A DNA stretch of 64,000 nucleotides from Phallus indusiatus (taxonomy: Eukaryota; Basidiomycota; Agaricomycetes; Phallales; Phallaceae), in assembly GCA_027605045.1 (NCBI GenBank), contig JAQFWX010000010.1, forward strand, positions 500,879 through 564,878. The letters are read 5' to 3'. Positions 41,720-54,640 of the stretch are shown here, in pieces (the stretch's first letter is position 1; each line of letters starts with the position of its first letter). The notes under the pieces were generated by a model. That model saw only the letters and a list, made by a program, of their open reading frames with translations. It made no database searches and had not been told where the DNA came from. Made by a program: the position numbers and the translations under genes.

Positions 41720-43050
41720 TCGTGGCGAACCACTAATCAATTATTCGCTATTCACGAGTTCCTGTTCTTCCACTACAATGTAAATTGTTCTTGTCCGAAT
41801 TTCAATGGCCAGTAGCAATGAGAAAGGCGGTCGGTTGCATCACTAACTTCCCAAATACCTAATACATTGAATTTTTAGACGTGATCCGGATAAGGAAAGC
41901 TAATAAATACCATTGGGCGAGGGCACTTTTGATGCACTTGCGACTTTCATTCATCATGATGTTATTTGGTGGCATTTCAAGAGTGTCGTGGCGCGTCCGA
42001 TTTGTGCTGGCGCCAAAATTCTCTGGATCGCAGTTCACCACCAAAGAAAAGCTTCAACCTACATTTCATTCCATCCGACAAGTGGGAGACGATGCTGAAG
42101 TCAGAGATAAATTGATGGGAAGGGTAGTTATGATTAGACCAGCGAAAAATTTTTTTTTCATCAGAGAGCTGCCTCGATAAATTGGGGTGCATGTTGCGAA
42201 CGTGGCGGTTAGGATTTAATCTACGAAATGGTGGACGTCCGTTGATGAGCATTTAAGCATATAAATAAAAAATAGACCGACATCGAAATCAACTTGTGTG
42301 TCTAAAGACTAAGAATTGCGACTCAAGAGTCAACCCATGGAATGCTGGTGATGTCTAGACTATGACATCCATTTATCGAATGTTTTGAAAGCGTGTAGGA
42401 TGATAGCTAAATCAGAAGGTATAGATTCTCACAAAGCAAAAAGACACATACTGTGACCCGTTGGCGAAGAAAGTTTGAAGCATCATGATGAGGAGTCGTG
42501 TTGAGAGAGTAGGGCCGAACCGCGTTACTTCATTGACGTCACATCGGAAACGCCCGGGCCAATCGTTACCTAGGTTCGGCGCAAGCTGGTGAACCTCTGG
42601 TTAAACCCATGTCCACTCCTACAGTGTCAATGTACCGAAGCGGCACATTGTGATGTGCGCCGTCAGGAGGTAGGCAGGGAAGGTAAGGGAACCAGTGTTG
42701 TGTGCTCAGAGGGAAATCATGATGAGGGCATAAAAGTCGTTGTTATTCGTGTCGAAAAGGTGGTTTTTTATATATACAGTTTGTAAATATATGTTCCAGG
42801 AAAATGGAACTAAGAGGTAATTGGAAAGGTAAAATAAGAATTGTGAATTTCAAAATAAAGTGAGACGAAAGGGGAATAAAAGGTAAAAAATAGAAAATAT
42901 AGCCTATTTGTACCTCAAAGTTGCCTAGCCGTAAGGAACGGCGCATATAGCCTTCGCTTACAAATCTCCGTGTAGCCTGTTTCCGCACTCATCAATTGGC
43001 TTCACCTAAAAAACTCAATTTCACTCGCTACGGTCGCCAATACTCTGAGG
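41720..43050. other. Intergenic, no supported gene
   Basis: Short frames only; the region ends at a truncated hAT element. Confidence 0.5.
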
Positions 43051-43055
43051 ATTAG

Positions 43056-43402
43056 GATGAGCTTGAAGGATATTTTCGTACGCTACCCGAGAAAAACTGG
43101 GATGGATGTGATCCGGTCAAGTGGTGGGAAGCTAGACAAGCCCAGTTCCTCAACTTGTGCCGTCTTGCCCGTGATATTATGACTATTCCAGGTATGTCTG
43201 TTTGCTTCTTTTTGCTTCAACCTCACTTCCCGCCAATTTTTTAGGCTCAGCAGTTGCTGTAGAACGAATTTTCTCTGGTGGCCGTGACACAATCTTCCTT
43301 CGCAGAGCTAGTCTTAAACCTGATACCATTCGGACCTTGATGTTGGTCAAGCAGAAGCTCAAACTAGCTCGCAATTCAGTTGAGGATATTATACAATACT
43401 AG
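43056..43402 (+). pseudogene. hAT transposase 3' end, second copy
   Basis: Two exons (43056-43191, 43245-43402) encode only the C-terminal dimerisation domain: WWEARQAQFLNLCRLARDIM, intron with TTTTTTAG, SAVAVERIFSGGRDTIFLRR with the catalytic Glu. The intron sits at the same codon (P-G-S-A) as in the copy at 25245-25296. Nothing upstream matches the rest of a transposase, so the element is 5'-truncated. Confidence 0.8.
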
Positions 43403-43439
43403 CAGACATTATGACATATTAAATATACTGCGTTTACAT

Positions 43440-43612
43440 TGTTTTTATGATTCCGTATCCGTATGGACCCGTATTACGGTGAATACGGTACGTATCCGTT
43501 CCGATGGAGCTCTAGCTAGGTGACTATACGGTACGGATACGGCACGGCTATGTCTGTATTCTATCCGTATAATATACGGCCGTAGCCGTATACGGTACGG
43601 TGCCGACCCCTA
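43440..43612 (+). repeat. hAT 3' terminal region, second copy
   Basis: CGTATCCGTATGG- and ATATACGGCCGTA-type repeats lead to the terminus GGTACGGTGCCGACCCCTA at 43612, the same end as at 25623. The duplicated DUF6535 segment begins directly after it. Confidence 0.75.
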
Positions 43613-43729
43613 TCGTTATCTGAACATATACATGGTATGACTTACATTTTTGGCCGTAATTTTCTTCTGTACAAAAAAAACATTAGGCTATCTTAACGAA
43701 AACATTCTCTCTTGCCTTTGCAGACGTCA

Positions 43730-44815
43730 CCCTTCCTTTGCTGTTCCAAGGCAAGTATTGGGATCACAGCGATACGCCAAATGCTTACAAATGTTTAGTA
43801 TCTTTGGATCACAGTTCAATCATCTCGTTAAAAGAGTACGTTTAGACGACACTATTGAATGGTACGTTATCAATTACTCGCAAAAAAAACTTGGTTGACA
43901 TTTTCAATCACGGGAATTAGCCATACACACATCAACGAGATCAGACTGGGGAGACTTACTCGCCAGCGCCGACGGGTAGCACGGTGTAGCGATGCTTTCA
44001 TTGAGCAGTGTCAAAAAGCATGTATCTTGAAGCCCTTACGACAGTATTTCACAGAACCATCTTCAGCGCAATAGTCAATCCCAATGCCCTTCGAACCCGC
44101 AGAGGTAGTTTTTTTAAAGGAAAAGAAGCCCATCATCGTCAGCGACTGCTCCTGTCATTCGCCTATTCCATGGGGGGAACCGGGAACCCGTCAAGCAAGC
44201 CTTTATTGTCAAGCTTTCCCAAACGTCACCAATCGTGGAAGTTCAAAGACGTCTCGTCACAGATTGCATCGAAAACCTATCTTCGCCAATCCCTGTTCCT
44301 TCATCTGTCGCTGCCCCAAAACCTTTTGAGTATCGACACTAAGCCAGCCTTTTACGTCTATGCTGTACTTCGTGCCCCCTTTGCTGTTGCTGCCGTCGTG
44401 ACTATTAAACCAGTTCCATCAGTTATGCAGTCACTGCCTGCTCCAAGATCTGGGCCACCTTAGCCGCTGCCAAATTCGAACAAAAAGGGGATACGAGTTG
44501 TTCAGGTGCCATGTCGTTCCTCCCGCTCCCGTTCCAACACACTGTTGATCTGTCGCCCTCTCAATCAAGAAATGAGCAACGTGGAGATGACAAGGAGGGA
44601 CGTGATGTTCACCCGGTGTTATCGGGCTGCTTTAACATCTAGACTCTTCAATGCCTCGTCAAAGTAACTGTTTCAATATTGTTTTTATAATAAGCGTGTT
44701 CTAATTTCTTATTACACCCTGCATAGAGCGTAAATGAAGTGGTCAAATGTGCTGATGCTCGTTTTGGCCCTGTCGAGGACCTAGAAATAATTCGGTCAAA
44801 GGCTTATGCGGTTTA
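43730..44815 (+). pseudogene. Decayed gene, possibly NTF2/RRM (G3BP-like), unit 1
   Basis: Pieces in several frames with stops. The last piece (from about 44712) reads ARFGPVEDLEIIRSKAYA, close to the RRM start of G3BP-like RNA-binding proteins (FGxIxxLEIVRSKACAF), then a stop. Earlier parts (QRYAKCLQMF near 43770, SNKKGIRVVQ near 44475) match unit 2. The assignment rests mainly on this one motif and on the KTW..A..NS..RG stretch of unit 2. Confidence 0.4.
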
Positions 44816-46589
44816 GAGTTTACAGCAGTCGATTGAAGGCGATCGTCCCGAGCTTAACCTCCCAATGCTAGCGGTGAAGATGGTTTCAAAGATTTGGAGA
44901 GCGGTAGTCACACTCGTGTAACTATCTAGACACCCAAAGAGAGATCGGAAAGGCAGCCGTTCATAATTAAACCTAGTGGCTAGGGTCCGATCCAGCAAGG
45001 TCAAGGTCAACTTAGCCCCGAATTCACGTTGAAGATGCAGTCCATATAAGGGAGGATAAGACGGAATAAACAGGAACCTGATTAAGGTATGGCGTGGATA
45101 TATAGGATGACGGCGATGCTGATATATTGTGATCGCAGCATGAACGCTGCACTTCGCAACACTGCACAGCTCTCGTAGTCCTGTTGACGGTTGCACGACT
45201 ACCTTCATTTCCACGTCAGGGAATTTCTTTTTTCAGGCTTAAAAACTCTAATTGAGCTGTCAATGTTCTAGAGACGAAATTTGATTTATTACGCACTGCA
45301 AACGCCCATCGGCCCTACCTGGAGACGAGAGTATCTAATGTTGGCGTGGTACGGATCCAGACTTTCTTCGTTGTGAACTAGGGTCCAAAGCCCATCCCGG
45401 CCGGCATGATTTGAGCTAAATCAACGCAATAAGGTGGCTAGTCATATGACAGTTTTGAAGCGAATTCCTTCTCCTGGTCCTTCTAGTCGATCTCACTATG
45501 TCACCCTTCACCGTGTCCTTCGTTTTGCGTCATAGGGCTTTCGGTACTAAGGACATCAGACCGACTGCTGCGTATCTTCGTTTCTGAAGATAGCATTCAC
45601 ATGTGCAGCATATCTCGTTTCACTTTTTTCTATGCTATTTAGAACCGTTCAGAGTTGGAGCCCGATTGCGCTGTTGAACGTTGAATGGTTGTCAACGAAG
45701 CAAACTTGGCATTTGGCGGAACGTTGGGTTTCAGCGGTTCTCGACTACAACTCGAATACAAAACCAACGCAGTACAACGATATATAGCGCCAAGCTTTAT
45801 CGTTATCGAAGAAAGAAGTATTTTTGTCATAATTCACGAGCATGAGAGCTGTTGTAAGGTCCGATTCAGCAATCCCAGCCACAAAAACCGTGCTTGCATA
45901 TGAGGATTCATTGGAGTGACTACCGACAATCGCGGTGTCACGATCCGGTGTGAGGTGACTAGAATCGCTTCGCTCAAGTTTCCTATATGACTGGCTGATT
46001 TGATTCAACTTTAACTATATTTTTAGGTGGTAGTGTAATAATAGGAATTCAAGCTGTAGTGTAAGAACAACAAAGGAGCTAATAATATATCACCGGATTC
46101 GTGTCCGTTCAAGTGGTATCGGAACTTCATGAGTGAAATTCCTGCGCGAACGATGAGATTGATATAAAGCATGACTGTGGTGTATTGTAAGTGAGCATAT
46201 GATCCAACTTGGCTTATGATGTTTATGTCTTCGCACGTAGCAGGTTGTTAAATAGAAATTTTTTTCAATTCGCTGTGGCGGTGTGTGGCGGTGCATGCGA
46301 TGTGACAGTGCCAAAGAAGCTGAACATGTAAAAGAAGAGAAGAGTTTTTTTTTACTGCGCCATGGTAAATGCTTCAGGCAGGATATTGGCGATGTGTCCC
46401 AATGGTCATTTATCTGTTGATACGTTCAATAAGGTCCAGAAAGTCCTATTGGTTTGCAATAGACTTCCCTGTGATGATCCTGTGGTCAGCACTGGCCATC
46501 TTCACGTAATTTCATGATTGATCCTTGATATGCACCGGGTAAAACTGAGTCGGCCACCTACTTACGTTTTGAATATCTTGAGTGAACCT
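44816..46589. other. Spacer in unit 1, no gene seen
   Basis: Homologous in patches to 54760-55813. The frame at 44813-45214 (minus) is not kept in unit 2, so I do not regard it as a gene. Confidence 0.5.
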
Positions 46590-46602
46590 CACGGAACCTC
46601 CC
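46590..46602 (+). promoter_or_regulatory. DUF6535 upstream box, gene 2
   Basis: CACGGAACCTCCC, identical to the gene 1 box, ends 50 nt before the ATG. Confidence 0.5.
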
Positions 46603-46651
46603 TCACCTCTTCACACAATCTCATATCGTACACAATCCCCAGGAACACATC

Positions 46652-49600
46652 ATGTCGGAAACACTTGGCTTAACAGCACATGAGGTTACTAACGAAAATG
46701 GCGAGAGCTCTGGAACGGGTCTGGAACGTCCCAAATTTCCATCCGCAAATGTGACCCCGACTCCTTCAAATGACCAACCCGCTGCTGTGCCAGCGACAGG
46801 CCAACAGTCTGATGAAAGAATAGAGATTATGATCAGCCTTTTCCGGAATTTCCTTGGTAAGTCTCTGTTCTATGAAACGGCATATGAGAATTGCTCACCT
46901 AAATACATTTTAGAGGCCGCACCTAACAAAGCGACGTCCGGTTCTTCTCATATAGAGCAACAAAACAAGGCAGGGCGTAAAAGGTTTTTTGGACTAGCTA
47001 AGGGTTTTTCTCAAGAAACTGGCTGTGAGCATATTAATTGAAATTCCGCGTCAATTTGTGCGATTCAACGTGATGCATTTTAGCGAATAATAGATACGAT
47101 TATGAGCAAAAGTATCCACGAGATCGATTTGGAGAGGAGGTTTCCGACAATTCTCGCGTTTGGTTGACATACCTCGATGAAGCCGAATCGTTTGATCGTG
47201 AGAGAGCAGAGGGATGGAAAGAGACAGTGGATGTACTTCTGGTTTTTGTAAGCAGAAATTTACTCGTAATCATACCATCAAAGCTTATTTTAACATATAT
47301 CAGGCTGGTCTCTTTTCTGGAGTTATAACAACGTTCATCTCTCAAGCCTCACAAAATCTGCAGCAAGATAACACCCAAGTTTCTGCTTCCCTGTTGTTCG
47401 CAATAGCCCAAATCCTACTATCACAATCTAATGGGATCCCGACAAATATCACTTTAAACTCAACAATGAATCCTAGTTCGCCCTTCACACCAAACACGAA
47501 TGCAATTTTGGTGAACGGTCTATGGTTCACCAGTCTGGCAATCACATTATCCGCTGCGCTGTTTGCTGTTCTCGCGAAACAATGGCTATATTATTACCTA
47601 TCTTCCATCTCTGGGACGGCGAACGAAAAAGTTCGAGCCAGGCAGTTGCGATTCAATGGCTTTGAGTCGTGGAAGGTTGCAGCGATCGTCGACCTCCTCC
47701 CGATTCTCCTTCATCTTGCCGTTGGCATGTTCCTCACTGGCATTATAATATTACTGTTTCCATTGGAAGTTCATGTGGCCTGGACGATTGTCGTTATTGC
47801 GGGCATTACTTTTACTTTATATTTCGTTTCGGTGATGCTGCCTATCTGGTATCCGGAATGCCCGTACACAACCTCGTTGACAATTTACATCGGGATCCTT
47901 TTCTTTATTCTACGACAAACTTATCAAAGGATCACCGGAATCATGAATAAGGGATTTGAAGCTATCTGGGGAAAAATACATCTTAAAGCTCGGCATACCG
48001 TTGTGCATCTTGTTCGCTATGGCCAAGGCCTCGTCGAACATGGATTCATGTTCAGTTCCATGTCAGCTGGTGCAGTGCGCCGTGGTTTCAGAAATCTCCG
48101 ATCCACTATATTTTCTGAAGAGCTCCCAGGATTCACAAAATGGAGAGAACAGAATATTAAAAAAGCTATCGAAAATGCCACGTTCCTTGACTTCGAGGCG
48201 CTCAAGTGGCTCCATGCGACTTCCCAAAACCGAAGTGTTCAACGAATTATTGCACGGTGCGTAGCTGTGCATCCAATTATCAAGAACAAGTTTGGTTGGT
48301 ACACTTGCCGGAAGCTTCGGCGTACTTTGGAAATCAGTGAAACAAATGTAGTGGATATTCGTTATGGTTTGTGTTTGGATATCAATCTCTGTGAATCTTG
48401 GGAATGGAATCATTGGAAATTACTCCGGTCTATTCCCGATGTGGTAGAAAGTCAGCTGGAGGAAGGAGAGTACCAAACCTATCTCCGCTTTGCAGAAAAC
48501 CAAATGTTTGCTCTTGAACAGGGGCGCCGAATTCTCTATGATGCCATCGATAGCGATTTTAGTCTTCCATTGATAATATGGAGTTCTCTTTTAAACAGGT
48601 CCACAGATACTATGGTGGCTGTGTATATCCTTACCAGAACCCGGAGTTTATTAGCTGAGGAATTCGATCCCACCCGTAATCCTATCCGTAATGCGGGGTT
48701 AGTACGCTTTGATGGTCAAGAACTGGTATGGTGGAAGTTTAAATACCTGTTTCGTTATTTTAAACTTGGTACACCTGACTATTCATCGGAAGCCAAAATA
48801 TATGAAACATACTATCTCCTCGTTATCACCATCTATCGTAACCTCACCTCCGATGATCCGATGATCACCGACAAAGAACAGAGACAGGAGTTCTTGACAA
48901 GGATGCTTAGCACCTTTGACCAAGGGCATCTTGTGTTCACTGGTCGCCTTCGCACATTAGAGGACGCCCTCCGTTTCTTCAGAGAGATTTTCTGCGTGGA
49001 CTCGTTCTGGTGCGAGTCTATGACAAATGAAGCCAGATGTAGGGCAGTTATTACTCTGGGTAGGATGAATCTCTCGATCACTCATTTGGAGAAGAACTTG
49101 CCTTTTACGGACAGCCACGACCTCTCTCTCATATATCAATGGTATTCCCGAGACCTCGGGTCACAACTCTCACATTACACACCTCCCCTGCTCGTCCTGT
49201 TGCTCGTACCACAGAACCGACACCATCTATCCACGATCCTTTTGAATGATCCAGATTCATTATCCCACTTCTCGAAATGTCTTTACAACCTGGCGAATTA
49301 TCATTCCATTGGTAAGGGCAAGTCCCTATATCGAATCTTAATGGGCCTCCTCAAATCCGTGGGCCCGAAGAATAATGTCCTGCATGCCGTTCTTTACGAC
49401 CCCTCTGTGCTTTTACAACTATGGAAACTCTTCGTGTATTGGCAATGGGAAGAAAAAATGTATGTTCCGCTCGTAAAATCGAAGATTGTCAGGGAGAAGT
49501 TGGAGAAGCAATGGGAAACAAAAAGGTATTTTTTGCTCGTGAAATCGAAGATTAACAGGGAGAAGTTGGACAAGCTATTTGCCGCTATGAATGAACTAGT

Positions 49601-49909
49601 GCGATCACTGGACGATTTGGAAAACTTACCATTGGCATTTCAGCGGCATAAAGAATACACAGAAGATGTTCGTTCTGCATTAGCGGCATCTGCGCGCGAG
49701 TTTGGACAACTTATAGGTCAACCCGAGGCCACTGCCGAGCAATCTGCATCTGAGAATGGGCCGTCAAACAATGACCACAACAACGAAGAGCGTGCTCAGG
49801 CGCCTGCTCCGGATGAGGTATGTCGTTTTCAAAATTCATCATCCTTGAGTCCCCTTACTAAAGACAATTATACAGTGTTCATCCTTTAACTCCATAGGCA
49901 ATTGGATGA
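46652..49909 (+). CDS. DUF6535 membrane protein, gene 2
   Basis: Exons 46652-46856, 46914-47024, 47084-47247, 47304-49817, 49898-49909 give about 1001 aa, ending in A-I-G. Phases agree at each junction. The domain layout equals gene 1: acidic N-terminus, YDYEQKYPRDRFG entry motif, four membrane helices (AGLFSGVITTFIS, VNGLWFTSLAITLSAALFAV, LLPILLHLAVGMFLTGIIIL, IAGITFTLYFVSVMLPIW), then the conserved helical region. Gene-specific: a 66-bp in-frame tandem duplication (49443-49508 and 49509-49574) repeats the QWE..Y..LVKSKI.REKLEK segment. If the last intron is not removed, the protein ends at 49889 with an unrelated tail. Function unknown. Confidence 0.82.
49443..49574 (+). repeat. 66-bp tandem duplication within DUF6535 gene 2
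   Basis: Two adjacent 66-nt units, each starting CAATGGGAA and ending GAGAAGTTGGA(G/C)AAG, keep the frame. Genes 1 and 3 have a single unit. Confidence 0.85.
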
Positions 49910-52900
49910 AAAAGACATGCGAGTCCATTTGGTTAAGAATACCCCGCAAAACTAATAATCAATCGACTGCTAGTCCAATCGCGTTTAGTGAAATAGACCT
50001 TAATCCGATAACATAGTAAAACAATTCTGTATAACCAACGATTTTAATTATACAATATCCGAACTCAATCTGATTCAAGTGGCGAACATTACAGGCCAAT
50101 ACTTCCAGTTAGCCTCATCCCAACGCAATAGCCGCATGAAGGCACTAGCTCTGTACGGAAATTGTAGCAAGGCGAATTCATTCCCGTCACGTGCAGAGAG
50201 GTGAAATATACGAGTACGACCTTTGAAAAAAGAGCAATACGAAACGAAGACCAAGGGCGCTTGAAAATATCCCAGGAAACGGAATAAAGAAGTTTGAGTT
50301 AGAACGCGACATTTAGAAGATTATAAGTGGATGAAACGACTGACATGCTTTTATTAAACAAGGGACTGGTACGCTGACGACGGAAGACGCGTTCTTAGTT
50401 TTTAAAGAAAGGCACCGTCGTCAGTAACTTGAGAAAATAACAGCACAAAACACGCACTGCACAGTCCAGAAGAAAAAAAAGAAACAGCACGTCCGATCTG
50501 ATTTTCAACTCCTTCAAGGCCCTCATTGGTTTTCGTTTGTGTGCGCGACGCTGATGGCTATCTTCGCGGAAACGATAACTATGCAACAGAAGGTTTCTGT
50601 TGCAAACAAGCGTCGAACCGAGATCAATCCCTCTATCTCCCCGAGTGAGGAAAAGAACCGATTCTCGGAGGATAGATGATGTTCGTGTCTGCCTATTGGG
50701 CAATCGGATGGCGCGTCTTTCCTAGAAAAGATGAGGAGACCTACCATTATGCAAGCTTTGAAGGATCTTTGGATGCTAAATGCGATAATTAAGGCATATT
50801 TGTTTGGTTTTAGTCTAGAGAGAATTAAGACAAAACAGCTCGACTGTAGCGGTAGGAAAGAAAAACGGTGACAGACCCGGCTATTTCCGGCGTGACATCA
50901 ACGTAACATGCCTCGCTTTCCTCCTTCACAGTTCAACCACATCGGTCAAATCGTAAGTTTTCTCTAACCGCGACTACTTTCATGTCACTTTTTACCTTTC
51001 CTCTCTCATGCGATTTTTAACGATAAATAAATTAAATTCGTGATCAGAGTACGTCATCGTCCTGGGACTAATCAGCCACAACTTACAAGGTATGTATGTA
51101 GTTTCTTTAATCGCCCATGAATTTTAATTTGATACACCATCCTATCGAGGGTTATCTCACAGGATACCATTACACATAAACCGTTGGAGAGTATCTTTTA
51201 GACGATTCAATGTCCAGCTCTCCAACGAGCGGGACATTTTCCGAGGACTCCAAAACATGTAACAGGAATCTCTGAAGAGTTATGGAAGGGGGTGGTAAAT
51301 CGCCTCAAATTGGAATCTCTTACAATAAATGTTTCCTCCAGAAAATTATTTCCATTTCCAAACCCGTTCACATCAACTACATTGGCACCTCGTGAGTCTT
51401 TCAACGGCCTATTTCACGGTAAACTGATGCCCATGTCAGAACTCGGACAAAGAATTCGTGTGGAAAGCAATTGTCCAATTGTCGGACTTGTAGTTTGCGC
51501 AAACAAAGGTCAGCAGGGATCTATATTCAACGCTGGATCGGACGTCTCATGCTTACTCTGGCGAGCACGGTGCGTGTTTTTCTTACCATACTATTTAGTC
51601 ATTGACGATAGTATCTATCCCCAGTCAAGCACTGAGAACATCTCCACCGTTCCAAGTCCCACGTTGATTGAGAATACATCAACAATTATTGGGCATTTCA
51701 ATACCGTCAACTTAATCATATTCCTTTCACTGGCATTCATATCTTTCATTCGTTGCGCCCGACTCTAATCTTGCATGTTATGAAAGATACTTGCGTCTCC
51801 TAAAACAAGCGATGTCATCGAAGGTGACGGACCATCCTATTGAAAGGACACGAAGGAAAAATTCTCACAAGACGTTCAATTGGGCCTTTATTATCAGTAT
51901 TTAAACATGCAAACCTTGCTTTGCTATGATTATTTATCTTACGTTGATTTTACGCCCCTTGCTCTCGGACTCTTTTCGCTTTATCCTTTTAGGCGGATGA
52001 TTATCGTCAATGCTAAACGATATATGTTCATAAACTTGATGGATACGAAGGGAAATTGCTTGATTAGAAGTAGCACTGTCACAGTGGAATGTGCCCACCA
52101 CAGCGAATAACCTTCTTACACTACTACAATGGAATTGCATGCAACAGGTGCTATTGAGTTAATAAAACATCACGGCAAGGAAGAATAGAAAGTTTTAGCA
52201 ACTCTATTGTCAATTGTTGAATGTATAAAAGACCATCACCTTCACAAACAAAATACGCGAATTTTTAGCACACGGTGGAAAGTTACTGCTTTTGCTTGTC
52301 TATCTTCAAGGTTTATTTGACGCTGTCAGCGGGTTCGTGTAGAAAGAAGTCCAGGATAGTTACCATGTTGCAGCTTGATGCCATTTACAAACTGCTACAG
52401 CGAGTCAATATTCAACGAACCTGGGATACACACACAAGCATACATGAGCTCCATGCATCGAGTTGCTGTCGGACACCCTCAGAGCAACTTGCTATAAGAC
52501 AAAATCATTACACGTTCAAATGGAAGAGTATTAAATGGACTCACGGCTCTATGCCATGGTCATCTCATTCCGTGAGGCTTATCTCGTTCAGATGAATGAC
52601 TCGAACATGGTAATATATTAATTTTCTTTCATCATAATTTTTGAACTAGAAGATCCAATCATATACAAACACGCCATCTGAGATGCATTTCAAAAGGTCA
52701 TTCAACTGTTCACAGATTATAGAAATGACGCGCACATTTTATTACTTAAAGACGTTCTCGCCTTCCATTAAGAGACATATCGGTTTATGCATTTGAAATG
52801 GAAAGCTACCCTCGAGTCACAGGAAGAGAACGGCGAACGGCGAAAGCGCTTTGTTGATTCACACCGGGAGCACCCAATCCAATCAGCATTTTTCTATGCG

Positions 52901-53675
52901 AGTGCCAACCAAAAACGAAACTAGGTCAACCAACGTTGGACGCGGTGTGCAACGACCCCTTGAGAATCTTCATGTCGTCCTAGTCCAAGAGCTTGACAGC
53001 TGTTTACGGTATGATGAAAAGAAGCTGCAACAGCCGCTTGCGGGGCCTGTGAGATAGATAAAACGCCTGTTGAATTGGAATACGCGGATGTAATTCGGAG
53101 AAAACCCATACCTAGCAACTGTTTAAACCAGAATAACAACGCGGCATTTATAGAATCGATATTGGGCTTTGAAAGGCCTTTGAATCTGAATTTATATTGA
53201 TGCGGACGTTTACGAGACTTGTGGATGCTTTGAAGCTCTAAGATGATCAACTCGAGTGTCTGCTGCAAGACGTCGCTCAGAATCAATTCGCTCGAGTTTG
53301 TTCTGGTGACAAACCTTTTTAATATCCTTTGCACTTTTTCAAAACGAGACTTACTTTAATCCACTATGAATGCGAGTTGCGCTATCACTGTGTTACGGTA
53401 ATATCCCAATCCCATGATTCGTTCCCTGGGGTGGCGCAACCGTGAACGCGTGAACTGCGGCAAGTTCCGCGTTCCGAGTCAACGGTGTGACTTTGTGACA
53501 TCGTAGTTCAGTCAGCTTCCATCAACGGCTACCTCAACCATGCTGCTGCAGCCTGCTGGACCATGTAGCCAAATATCAAAGTCGTCCACTTTTTCTTTCA
53601 TTGTTTCGCGTATAAACGACAAATCGAACAAACCACTTAAAACACGTGCTGGAAAACATTGGAGGCACCGTCGTC
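49910..53675. other. Downstream part of unit 1 and 2.8-kb unique spacer
   Basis: Up to about 50870 the sequence matches the region after DUF6535 gene 3. From there to 53675 I see no homology in the window and no supported gene. Frames at 51292-51768 and 52921-53334 have no motif or clear codon signal. A short spliced frame could start at 50909 (MPRFPPSQFNHIGQI), but I cannot support it. Confidence 0.5.
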
Positions 53676-53799
53676 TGAACATGTACGTGTTATGACTTAC
53701 ATTCTTCGCTGTTATTTTCTTCTGTTCAAACTAAAGCATTAGGCTATTTTAACGAAAACATTTCACTTGCATTCGTTGACATCATACCTGGGATTAACG

Positions 53800-54640
53800 T
53801 GATTAACGTGTCAGATCTTCATTTGACATTCCCAAAGCAAGTAATGAGATCGCAGCGATACGTCAATTGCTTACGGATGTCTAGGATCTTTCAATCACTT
53901 TTCAATCATCTCGTTGGAAGAGTATGTTTAGATGACATGACCGAATGGTACGCTATCAATCATCTTCGAAAAAAGAACTCGGTTCGCATTCTTAACCCCA
54001 TAATTAGCCATACTACCCACATCAACGAGATCACACTGAAGACTTACCCTCCAACGCCGACGGGTGCACAGCGCTACGATTCTTTCATTGAGAGAGGTCT
54101 GAGAAACATATATCTGCGTACCGGAAGCCCTTATGACAGTATCTTACCGAATCGTCTCCCCCAACAGTCAATCCCAGAGCTCTTCGAACCCGCCGAGGTA
54201 GTTGTTTAGGAGCAGAAGTCCATCATCGTGTCGAGCCTTCTTCAAGCGTCGTCAGTAATGGAAGTTCAAAGACCCGTCTCGCCACATATTGCTCAGAGAA
54301 CTACTCCTTTGCCAATCTCTGTTGCTGTATTTGTCGCCGCTGCGCGCGCGCAACCTTTGCGTACTCCAACGCTAAGCCCTACGCCTGTACCTCTTACGCC
54401 CTTTTCTACTGCTTCCACGGCTTTTAAACCAGCGCCACCAATCACACAGCCACTACCTGCTCGAAAATCATCTGCACCGAAGACCTGGTTAGCCGCTGCA
54501 AATTCGAACAAACGGGGAGCTCGAGTTGCTCGGGATGCAAAAAGTGTCTTCCCACTGTCGCTACACCCCTTGTTATTCCTTTGTTCTTCCAATCAAGGAA
54601 CTGGCAATGCCCACAAAGATACCGAAGGACATGATTAACA
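53800..54640 (+). pseudogene. Decayed gene, possibly NTF2/RRM (G3BP-like), unit 2
   Basis: Two long frames (53799-54209, 54228-54638) join in the same frame through one stop at 54207. The first part reads QRYVNCLRM, FNHLVGRVCLDDMTEWYA; the second has a Pro-rich linker and KTWLAAANSNKRGARVARD, resembling the KTWANLAAS..KKWG linker of fungal G3BP-like proteins. The RRM is not visible in this copy. Better preserved than unit 1, still unlikely to be functional. Confidence 0.4.

Larger units (their letters stand above)
43613..50870 (+). repeat. Duplicated segment, unit 1
   Basis: This stretch is homologous, in the same orientation and order, to about 53676-60030: a possible G3BP-like relic, a spacer, a DUF6535 gene and a downstream non-coding part. 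Anchors include ATTAGGCTAT(C/T)TTAACGAAAACATT near 43680/53738, GTCCATATAA(G/A) near 45050/54740, and CCTACCATTATGCAA near 50741/59905. The two units have diverged by many substitutions and small indels, so the duplication is not recent. Confidence 0.7.

Noticed and set aside
44813..45214. 133-codon minus-strand frame
   Set aside because: Not preserved in the homologous segment of unit 2, and no motif.
51292..51768. 158-codon plus-strand frame with a hydrophobic end
   Set aside because: No homology in the window, no clear promoter or intron pattern, composition like its surroundings.
52921..53334. 137-codon minus-strand frame
   Set aside because: No recognisable motif; likely chance.
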